Positions 43,425 to 49,561 of a stretch of 49,561 nucleotides of DNA are shown one piece after another. The notes beneath the pieces are model-generated. The model saw only the letters and a list, made by a program, of their open reading frames with translations. It did no database searches and was not told the DNA's origin. The first letter of the stretch is position 1, and each line of letters begins with the position of its first letter. The translations under genes were made by a program, and so were the position numbers. The DNA lies in NCBI GenBank assembly GCA_030027265.1, contig JASENG010000022.1, positions 1-49,561 on the forward strand, in the 5' to 3' direction. Source of the DNA: Lysinibacillus fusiformis (lineage in GTDB: Bacteria > Bacillota > Bacilli > Bacillales_A > Planococcaceae).

Positions 43425-44420
43425 TTGGAGCAAATTAGAAAACAATATAAAAAAATTCTATCAGATTATATCGGAAATCAGAGTGAAAGTGATTTATATA
43501 TTGGCCAAAATTTTATAAAACGCATGATTCAAAAAAATGTAACGCCTGAAGAGGTTATTAGTATTCACAAACACGCGCTTGAAGAGATTTACGACGACAT
43601 ACCGGAGTCAGTATTGCATGGATATGATTTTCTAATCGAGGTAATGGTACATTTTGGATTAAAGGTTCAAGAACATCAAAGTTTACTAGCGAAACAGGAA
43701 GAACTCCGAATTGAGATGGATATTGCGGCAAAAATTCAAAATCTATTGTTGGAAACAGAGATACCGAAGCCTCGTTTGATTGATATCGGTATGCTCTCTA
43801 TACCTCTTCGGAAAATGAATGGCGACTATGTTCATTTCATGCATGATGATGAACGTTATCTAAGTGTTGCCGTAACAGATGTAGTAGGAAAAGGGGTTCC
43901 GGCCGCCTTATGCATGTCCATGGTGAAATATGGTTTAGATACTTTGGAATATGCCAATAGCAACCCTTCCTATGTACTGGAAGTATTAAATAAAATCATT
44001 GAAAAAAGTATTGATGATAGCATGTTTGTTTCACTATGCTACGGTAGATATAACTTGAAAACTAATGTGTTTACATGGAGTTCGGCAGGGCATGAACCTT
44101 CCCTTTATTACAAGGCGGCAGATCAAGCATTCTATGATTTGGAAGCGAAGGGCCTACTGCTTGGAATTATGCCCGAAGCAAAATATACACAGCAGGATAT
44201 TGAGCTGGAAGATAATGATTTTGTCATTCTGATGACGGATGGTGTAACAGATTTCCGCAATAGAGAAGAGTTCGACTCGCGTGAAATAATAAAAGGCATT
44301 GCGTTGGAAAATCGTCACTTGAGTGCACAAGAAATGTGCGAAGCTATCTATGAAGAAATGAAAAAGCTGCATGACTTTAAATTGGAAGATGATTTTACTG
44401 CAGTAATTATAAAAAAATAA
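43425..44420 (+). CDS. rsbU: PP2C-type phosphatase RsbU
   Basis: Dephosphorylates RsbV-P, so that RsbV can capture RsbW. The N-terminal ~110 residues form the helical RsbT-binding domain, with SIHKHALEEIYDDIPE. The PPM phosphatase domain follows with MNGDYVHF, VTDVVGKGVPAALCMSM, SSAGHEP and LMTDGVTDFRN, where the Asp residues bind manganese. The 331-residue length and motif order equal B. subtilis RsbU. The start is TTG, 13 bases after rsbT, with GGGTGTG upstream. Confidence 0.95.
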   Translation: MEQIRKQYKKILSDYIGNQSESDLYIGQNFIKRMIQKNVTPEEVISIHKHALEEIYDDIPESVLHGYDFLIEVMVHFGLKVQEHQSLLAKQEELRIEMDIAAKIQNLLLETEIPKPRLIDIGMLSIPLRKMNGDYVHFMHDDERYLSVAVTDVVGKGVPAALCMSMVKYGLDTLEYANSNPSYVLEVLNKIIEKSIDDSMFVSLCYGRYNLKTNVFTWSSAGHEPSLYYKAADQAFYDLEAKGLLLGIMPEAKYTQQDIELEDNDFVILMTDGVTDFRNREEFDSREIIKGIALENRHLSAQEMCEAIYEEMKKLHDFKLEDDFTAVIIKK

Positions 44421-44437
44421 ATTTTTTTAATTTATAG

Positions 44438-44462
44438 GTTTAATAGATAAAAAATGGGGAAA
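44438..44462 (+). promoter_or_regulatory. Sigma-B type promoter before rsbV
   Basis: GTTTAA (44438-44443), 13 bases, GGGAAA (44457-44462). B. subtilis has its autoregulatory sigma-B promoter in the same place. It fits GTTTAA-N12-15-GGGWAW and leads into rsbV-rsbW-sigB. Confidence 0.8.
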
Positions 44463-44495
44463 AGACCAGTAGGTAATTGTGGGAGGTGTCTTATA

Positions 44496-44831
44496 ATGAA
44501 TGTAAATGTTCAATTTCGAGAAGATGGGGATTTATTGCTAGGGTTTATCGAAGGGGAAATTGATACGTATACAGCTCCAATTTTAAGAGATGAGCTAGAG
44601 ATGATTCGTTTGTCAGAAGGCTTGCTAGTAGAATTGGATTTATCGAATGTAAATTATATGGATAGCACAGGTCTAGGTGTATTTGTAGCGTTTTATAAAA
44701 AGATAGTACAAGAAAATGCTAGATTGAAGTTAACCAACTTGTCTGCCAGATTAACAAGGTTATTTGAAATAACTGGGCTTAGTGAATTAATGGAAATTGA
44801 AAAAGGTGGGGCGAGCAATGCGAGCATTTGA
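44496..44831 (+). CDS. rsbV: Anti-anti-sigma factor RsbV
   Basis: A 111-residue STAS-domain protein that binds RsbW and frees sigma-B. The phosphorylated serine is S57 in MDSTGLGVF, the standard site (RsbW phosphorylates it, RsbU removes the phosphate). The ATG at 44496 is chosen from GGGAGGTG. It ends 14 bases inside rsbW, so the genes are translationally coupled. Confidence 0.96.
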   Translation: MNVNVQFREDGDLLLGFIEGEIDTYTAPILRDELEMIRLSEGLLVELDLSNVNYMDSTGLGVFVAFYKKIVQENARLKLTNLSARLTRLFEITGLSELMEIEKGGASNASI

Positions 44832-45291
44832 CTACATTGAAATTAGAATTCCTGCAAAGCCGCAGTATGTGAGTGTAATAAGGCTGACTGTTTCTGGATT
44901 AGCTTCTCGCATTGGTTTTTCCTATGATGAAATTGAAGATATGAAAATCGCAGTAAGTGAAGCGGTGACAAATGTTGTGCAGCATGCTTATGGAAGCCAT
45001 GAGGATGGAGAGATTGTCATCGGTGTTGCTTTATATGCAAATAAAATCGAAGTTATGGTTTCGGATTACGGACATAGCTTTAACTTTGAAGAAATCAAAT
45101 CTCAAATTGGCCCTTACCACGAAGATGAAAGTGTTGAAATGCTGAGAGAGGGCGGGCTAGGGCTTTATTTAATGGAAACATTAATGGACGAGGTCAGAGT
45201 GAACAACAACGAAGGTGGAGTCACTGTTTTCATGACAAAATATGTCACGAGAGAGCAGGTGAAGGAAAATGTCCGATCAATCACCACATAA
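44818..45291 (+). CDS. rsbW: Anti-sigma-B factor and serine kinase RsbW
   Basis: A 157-residue GHKL protein that sequesters sigma-B or phosphorylates RsbV. ATP-binding motifs are the N box KIAVSEAVTNVVQHAY, DYG (in SDYGHSF) and GGLGLYLMETLMD. The ATG at 44818 follows AAAGGTGGGG and gives the usual N-terminus. The gene overlaps rsbV by 14 bases and sigB by 23 bases, keeping the three products in balance. Confidence 0.96.
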   Translation: MRAFDYIEIRIPAKPQYVSVIRLTVSGLASRIGFSYDEIEDMKIAVSEAVTNVVQHAYGSHEDGEIVIGVALYANKIEVMVSDYGHSFNFEEIKSQIGPYHEDESVEMLREGGLGLYLMETLMDEVRVNNNEGGVTVFMTKYVTREQVKENVRSITT

Positions 45292-46048
45292 TCGTAATTC
45301 CGATAAAGAGATATTAAAGTGGATTGAACAATATCAACAATCAGAAGAACAAACGGCACTAGATAGTTTAGTCGTTCATTATAAAAACTTTGTCGAATCG
45401 ATTGCCAGAAAATATTCTTATGGAAAAACAAATTACGAGGATATTGTCCAAGTAGGGATGCTTGGATTACTTGGGGCAATCCGACGTTTTGATACGTCTT
45501 TAGGTAGGAGCTTCGAAGCTTTTGCTGTTCCTACAATCGTTGGCGAAATTAAACGATTTTTACGTGACAAAACGTGGGATGTCCATGTTCCTCGCCGCAT
45601 TAAAGAGCTGGGGCCAAAAATTAAGACAGCTGTGGAATTCCTGACCACCAAACTACAGCATTCACCATCAATACAAGAAATAGCGGAGTATTTAGAGGTA
45701 GAAGAAGAAGATGTACTAGAAGCAATGGAAATGAGCAAAAGTTATCATGCTCTTTCGATGGACCATTCCATTGATGCAGATTCTGAAGGCGGTACGGTCA
45801 CCTTGATGGATGTAGTTGGGAAGGAAGATGATGGATTCGAAAGGACAAATCGTCGAATCGTTGTTTCCGAAGCGATGGAAGTATTGGAAGAACGTGAAAA
45901 AGAGATATTAAAACTGACATATTATGATCAAATGAGTCAAAAAGAAGCTGGGGAAATGCTCGGAATCTCACAGATGCATGTATCCCGAATTCAAAGAAAA
46001 GCCATCAAGAAATTACAGCAGGTCATTACAGCGGATGGTGTTGTCTAA
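45269..46048 (+). CDS. sigB: RNA polymerase sigma factor SigB
   Basis: General stress sigma factor of 259 residues. Region 2 is visible in VGMLGLLGAIRRFDTSLG and FEAFAVPTIVGEIKRFLRDKTW (promoter melting and -10 recognition); region 4 is the C-terminal helix-turn-helix in MSQKEAGEMLGISQMHVSRI, which reads the -35. Length is close to B. subtilis SigB. The ATG lies inside the end of rsbW, after AGGTGAAGGAA. No rsbX follows; a terminator does. Confidence 0.96.
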   Translation: MSDQSPHNRNSDKEILKWIEQYQQSEEQTALDSLVVHYKNFVESIARKYSYGKTNYEDIVQVGMLGLLGAIRRFDTSLGRSFEAFAVPTIVGEIKRFLRDKTWDVHVPRRIKELGPKIKTAVEFLTTKLQHSPSIQEIAEYLEVEEEDVLEAMEMSKSYHALSMDHSIDADSEGGTVTLMDVVGKEDDGFERTNRRIVVSEAMEVLEEREKEILKLTYYDQMSQKEAGEMLGISQMHVSRIQRKAIKKLQQVITADGVV

Positions 46049-46433
46049 GTCTTGTGTGATGCGCTGTCTTTTTGCTTGTATGGTTTTAAGCATGCCTATC
46101 AATATCAGGCCAATTTAATGGAATGGACAAGTCTACCCTGGAACTAGTTGAAAGGGTAGATTTTTTATTGAGAAAAAATGCTCATTTCACTATAATTGTC
46201 CTCTTGGCAAAGGGGAATATATAGAAGAATGTGGTATGTAAATGTTAAACTATGTTTAGTCTTGCTTTAAAGAGATTTAATAATAGGTCAACAAATAAAC
46301 TAACGAATCGGCTTGTTCTATGTAAATTAAGTTCAGGCATTTTTTGACGATGATGTGGATTAAGTTAGCGTTTAAACACCCAAAATCATCTTGGAAGAAA
46401 TTTTATTTTAATGAAATATCGAAAGGCTGTGGA
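46049..46433. other. 385-base gap between sigB and tex, no rsbX
   Basis: Holds a terminator (46131-46166) and then about 270 AT-rich bases that should carry the tex promoter. Nothing resembling rsbX, which follows sigB in B. subtilis, is present. An in-frame extension upstream of tex (46344) lacks a ribosome site. Confidence 0.6.
46131..46166 (+). terminator. Rho-independent terminator of the sigB operon
   Basis: Stem TCTACCCT/AGGGTAGA (46132-46139, 46153-46160), then six T. Confidence 0.9.
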
Positions 46434-48617
46434 ATGATGGAAGAAAAGAAAATGCTGCAAATGATTGCAACTGAAACAAAAGTGAAACCGCATCAAGCCC
46501 AAGCAGTTATTAAATTATTGGAAGATGGAAATACCGTTCCTTTTATTGCGCGTTATCGTAAAGAGGCAACGGGTTCATTGGATGAAGTGCAAATTAAGTC
46601 CATTGAAGATCGATATCATTACATACAACAATTGGAACAGCGAAAAGAAGAAGTTATTCGACTAATCGATGAGCAAGGAAAACTAACGGAAGAACTGCAA
46701 GCATCAATTCAAGCGGCGACAGTTTTGCAAAGGGTGGAAGACTTATACAGACCGTATAAGCAAAAACGTCGTACCAAAGCGACGATTGCAAAAGAAAAAG
46801 GATTAGAACCTCTAGCGGATGAATTAATGAAATTTGCTAAAGAAGATATTGAAAAATTGGCTGTTTCATTCCTCGATGTTGAAAAAGGAGTGGAAACGGT
46901 TGAAGATGCTTTAACAGGGGCAAAGGATATCTTAGCTGAAAGATTTGCAGATGATGCACAGGTGCGAGATCAAATTCGTAAGCTTTCTTGGAGAGAAGGG
47001 AAAATTGTTACGGCAGTTAAGGATGCTGAAAAGGACGAGAAAAAAGTCTTTGAGATGTACTACGAATATGAAGAACCGGTAAAGTATATCGTGCCACATC
47101 GAACGTTAGCGCTTAACCGAGGAGAAAAAGAAGATATTTTAAAAGTAGCTATTCATATTCCGTTAGATCGAGTAATTCAAATTATGGAAAAGGCTTGGAT
47201 TCCGTTTAATTCATCTTCCTCTTCAATTGCACATGTAAAAGAAGCGATAGAGGATGGCTATAAACGCTTAATTCAACCATCTATTGAACGTGAATTACGC
47301 AGTGAGCTGACTGAAAAAGCCGAAGAACAGGCAATTCATATCTTCGCCGAAAACTTAAAAAGTCTATTATTACAACCACCTATGCGCGGGAAGATGGTTC
47401 TAGGTGTAGACCCTGCGTATCGAACGGGCTGTAAATTAGCGGTAGTTGATGAAACGGGTAAAATGCATGAAGTAACAGCGATTTATCCACATCCTCCAAA
47501 ACCAGATGTAGCAAAATCAAAAGCGGTTGTGAAAGCTATGTTGGAGAAATATCCGATTTCGATTATTGCCATTGGAAATGGTACAGCCTCTCGTGAAACC
47601 GAACAATTTATTGCAGAAGTGTTAAAAGAAGTCGAGCAGGATGTAGCTTATGTAATTGTAAATGAAGCAGGGGCTTCTGTTTATTCGGCATCTGAGGTGG
47701 CTAGAAATGAGTTCCCCGATCTGCAAGTTGAGCAAAGAAGCGCAGTCTCAATCGCGCGCCGCCTGCAGGATCCTTTATCTGAATTAGTTAAAATTGAACC
47801 GAAAGCTGTAGGGGTTGGCCAATACCAACATGACGTATCTCAAAAGAAACTAGCAGAATCGCTGACGTTCATTGTAGAGACTGCAGTTAACCAAGTAGGA
47901 GTAGACGTAAATACAGCTTCAGCTTCATTATTGCAATATGTCTCAGGTTTATCGAAGACTGTTGCAGAAAATATCGTAAATGCACGCAGTGAAGGCGGTA
48001 AATTCACTTCACGAGCACAATTAAAGAAGATTCCTCGTTTAGGTGCTAAAACCTATGAACAAGCAATCGGCTTCTTGCGTATCGCAGAGGCAAAAAATCC
48101 TCTTGATGCTACAGGGATTCACCCAGAGAGCTATAAACTAGCTGAAGATATATTAGCTAATGCAGGTTTATCGAAAAAAGATGTTGGTTCGAAACAATGT
48201 GAACAGGCCCTTGCTGCTCTGGACGTGAAAGTATTAAGCGATCAACTTGGTGTTGGTGAAGTAACGGTTAAAGATATTGTGGATACGTTAATGAAACCAA
48301 CTCGAGATCCACGAGACGCCTTCCCGCAGCCATTATTAAAAACAGATGTCCTAAAGATGGAAGACTTACAGGTTGGAATGGAACTACAGGGAACAGTTCG
48401 TAACGTAGTCGACTTTGGAGCCTTTGTAGATATCGGTGTAAAGCAAGATGGACTTGTCCATATTTCCAAACTACAAAAACGTCGCATCAAACATCCTTTA
48501 GAGGTTGTTTCTTTAGGGGATATTGTAACGGTATGGGTTGATAAAGTGGAAGTAAATAAAGGCCGCATCGCATTAACAATGATTGCACCTGAAAAACAAG
48601 TTGAATTAATACGATAA
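46434..48617 (+). CDS. tex: Tex-family S1 RNA-binding protein
   Basis: A 727-residue transcription accessory protein. In order: the N-terminal Tex domain, the YqgF-like nuclease-fold domain starting at VLGVDPAYRTGCKLAVVDETG (about 322), helix-hairpin-helix motifs in ASLLQYVSGLSKTVAENIV, and a C-terminal S1 domain with LQGTVRNVVDFGAFVDIGVK (about 650-715). B. subtilis YdcI at this locus is similar in length. The tandem ATGs at 46434/46437 follow GAAAGG; an upstream ATG at 46344 has no site. Confidence 0.95.
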   Translation: MMEEKKMLQMIATETKVKPHQAQAVIKLLEDGNTVPFIARYRKEATGSLDEVQIKSIEDRYHYIQQLEQRKEEVIRLIDEQGKLTEELQASIQAATVLQRVEDLYRPYKQKRRTKATIAKEKGLEPLADELMKFAKEDIEKLAVSFLDVEKGVETVEDALTGAKDILAERFADDAQVRDQIRKLSWREGKIVTAVKDAEKDEKKVFEMYYEYEEPVKYIVPHRTLALNRGEKEDILKVAIHIPLDRVIQIMEKAWIPFNSSSSSIAHVKEAIEDGYKRLIQPSIERELRSELTEKAEEQAIHIFAENLKSLLLQPPMRGKMVLGVDPAYRTGCKLAVVDETGKMHEVTAIYPHPPKPDVAKSKAVVKAMLEKYPISIIAIGNGTASRETEQFIAEVLKEVEQDVAYVIVNEAGASVYSASEVARNEFPDLQVEQRSAVSIARRLQDPLSELVKIEPKAVGVGQYQHDVSQKKLAESLTFIVETAVNQVGVDVNTASASLLQYVSGLSKTVAENIVNARSEGGKFTSRAQLKKIPRLGAKTYEQAIGFLRIAEAKNPLDATGIHPESYKLAEDILANAGLSKKDVGSKQCEQALAALDVKVLSDQLGVGEVTVKDIVDTLMKPTRDPRDAFPQPLLKTDVLKMEDLQVGMELQGTVRNVVDFGAFVDIGVKQDGLVHISKLQKRRIKHPLEVVSLGDIVTVWVDKVEVNKGRIALTMIAPEKQVELIR

Positions 48618-48634
48618 AATAGATATGTTTCAAC

Positions 48635-48670
48635 TAAGCACTTTGGTTGCCATCAACCAGGGTGCTTTTT
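48635..48670 (+). terminator. Rho-independent terminator of tex
   Basis: Stem AAGCAC-TTTGGTTG/CAACCA-GGGTGCTT with a mismatch, then five T. Confidence 0.85.
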
Positions 48671-48726
48671 GTAAATTTCAATTCGGTTAACATTTATTCT
48701 ATAGATTATTGCTTGGAGGGGATTAG

Positions 48727-49188
48727 ATGACAGATCAAGAATTGCAAATATTAGTCGAGGAGCTATCTCTTAAGTATTTTGATGTACCGTTTTTACATCA
48801 AGCTTATTTTAATAGTAGATTACGAACAACAGGAGGTCGTTATTTACTAAGAAGCCACAATATCGAGTTTAATAAAAAATCTTACGAAATCTTTGGTCTG
48901 GAAGAATTGCGCGGAATTATCCTGCATGAGCTATGTCATTATCATCTTCATATAAGAGGGATGGGCTATAAACATCGAGACGCCGATTTTCGAGCATTGT
49001 TAAAAAAGGTGGGTGCCCCCCGGTTTTGCTCAACAATAGAAGAAAACAAAAAACAGACCAACACAAAAACCTACATTTATGAATGTACTGATTGTAAACA
49101 GCAGTACCCCCGAAAGAGAAGGATGAGTGTGAGCAAATATCGCTGCGGGAAATGTCGAGGCCGCTTAATCGAAAAAAGGGTGGAATAA
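48727..49188 (+). CDS. sprT: SprT-family zinc protein
   Basis: A 153-residue protein with the SprT metalloprotease-like core: HELCH (67-71) in [11 protein letters not shown], with a third histidine in [10 protein letters not shown]-terminal zinc ribbon is formed by two CxxC pairs (ECTDCK and CGKC). Related SPRTN proteins cut DNA-protein crosslinks; for bacterial SprT the role is not settled. B. subtilis YdcK sits in the same place. GGAGGGG precedes the ATG. Confidence 0.93.
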   Translation: MTDQELQILVEELSLKYFDVPFLHQAYFNSRLRTTGGRYLLRSHNIEFNKKSYEIFGLEELRGIILHELCHYHLHIRGMGYKHRDADFRALLKKVGAPRFCSTIEENKKQTNTKTYIYECTDCKQQYPRKRRMSVSKYRCGKCRGRLIEKRVE

Positions 49189-49561
49189 ATAATATAGCGA
49201 GGGAGATTTTGAAGAGAATATAAATATTCAAAGAAGAAAAGAGTGTTGAAGTATGTAGATTATTATCTATAGATACAATGTGCAAATAAAATGGTAGATG
49301 CAGCAAGTTTAATGGGGAGGATAATGAAAAGAATTTTTCTTTGAAATGAAAAAAATGTATGTTTTTTTGAAAAAGAACACATTATATGAAAGCTGCTTCC
49401 TTTCATAGAGTGTTTAAACCCTTGGTAAATAAGGGTTTATCATCAAGTTTAAAAAAACGAAAAAAAGTTTTAGTAAAAGTGTTGACTTTATATATAAGTC
49501 TCTCTATAATAATAAAAGTCGACAAGATAAGTCGCAAGACGAAATGAGTCGAACTGAATTA
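49189..49561. other. End of window: gap leading to a stable-RNA promoter
   Basis: No gene seen. It has a 9-bp hairpin TAAACCCTT/AAGGGTTTA (49415-49439) without a T run, then the A-rich tract and promoter described next. In B. subtilis a tRNA cluster follows ydcK (sprT). Confidence 0.5.
49482..49510 (+). promoter_or_regulatory. Strong sigma-A promoter with UP element, probably for a tRNA/rRNA operon
   Basis: TTGACT (49482-49487), exactly 17 bases, TATAAT (49505-49510). Runs of A and T directly upstream (about 49450-49475) form an UP element, as in ribosomal RNA promoters. The initial transcribed sequence AAAAGTCGACAAGATAAG, with its repeated GTCG, resembles rrn leader starts in Bacillales. 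The transcribed gene lies beyond the window. Confidence 0.75.

Noticed and set aside
46344..46433. N-terminal extension of Tex by 30 codons
   Set aside because: The upstream ATG lacks a ribosome site, while GAAAGG is well placed before 46434, which gives the normal Tex N-terminus.

Overview
The window looks like ordinary chromosome from a low-GC, Gram-positive, spore-former-type member of the Bacillales. The proteins resemble Planococcaceae (Lysinibacillus/Solibacillus/Sporosarcina type) more than Bacillus itself. The grounds are the AT-rich composition, strong AGGAGG-type ribosome binding sites, frequent TTG/GTG starts, and gene order from ddl to sprT that closely matches Bacillus subtilis. 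I see no phage, insertion sequence, CRISPR array, or complete tRNA or rRNA gene.

Layout. 1-8.8 kb: an NAD(P)-binding epimerase-like protein, the threonine operon thrC-thrB (no hom beside it), a NiaP-like transporter, a lone RpiR-type regulator behind a large AT-rich palindrome, Mn-dependent pyrophosphatase ppaC, then a repeat-rich gap and a DAO-Rieske oxidoreductase. 8.9-11.6 kb: a thiol/quinone-stress neighbourhood (DsbA/FrnE-like protein, azoreductase, DUF2500 protein, HxlR/YodB-like regulator). 11.6-17.9 kb: murB, exoA, a ComFB-domain protein, mntR, cvfB, a YpuA-like secreted protein, a small GNAT protein and small unknowns, one of which has a sigma-B type promoter. 17.9-30.1 kb: an LTA-synthase-like enzyme, succinyl-CoA:acetate CoA-transferase, a LytTR regulator, an AraC regulator, a lipoprotein YidC, a VanY-type carboxypeptidase, cardiolipin synthase, a DUF1963 protein, a 43-residue unknown protein and rodA. 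30.3-49.2 kb: an unknown protein, then the conserved block ddl-murF-cshA-ydbS-ydbT-ydcA(-)-acpS-ydcC-alr-ndoAI-ndoA-rsbT-rsbU-rsbV-rsbW-sigB-tex-sprT. The last ~80 bases are a very strong sigma-A promoter with an A-tract upstream element, probably for a stable-RNA operon just outside the window.

How the genes work together. Many serve the cell envelope: murB, ddl, murF and alr make peptidoglycan precursors; rodA, the VanY-type enzyme, the LTA-synthase-like enzyme, cls and yidC build or modify wall and membrane. The sigma-B block is a partner-switching module (RsbT activates phosphatase RsbU, which dephosphorylates RsbV, which frees sigma-B from RsbW). It is shorter than in B. subtilis: rsbR and rsbS are missing upstream and rsbX downstream, and a terminator separates it from ndoA. 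Matching sigma-B promoter sequences lie before rsbV and before the 96-residue gene at 17533, so the operon probably autoregulates and at least one target is visible.

Most promising for novelty: the 700-base non-coding leader before cshA, which has a terminator that competes with an upstream stem and then a run of small hairpins; the palindrome before the RpiR gene; the reduced sigma-B module; and two conserved-looking short genes (35 and 43 codons). I found no clearly new multi-gene system.
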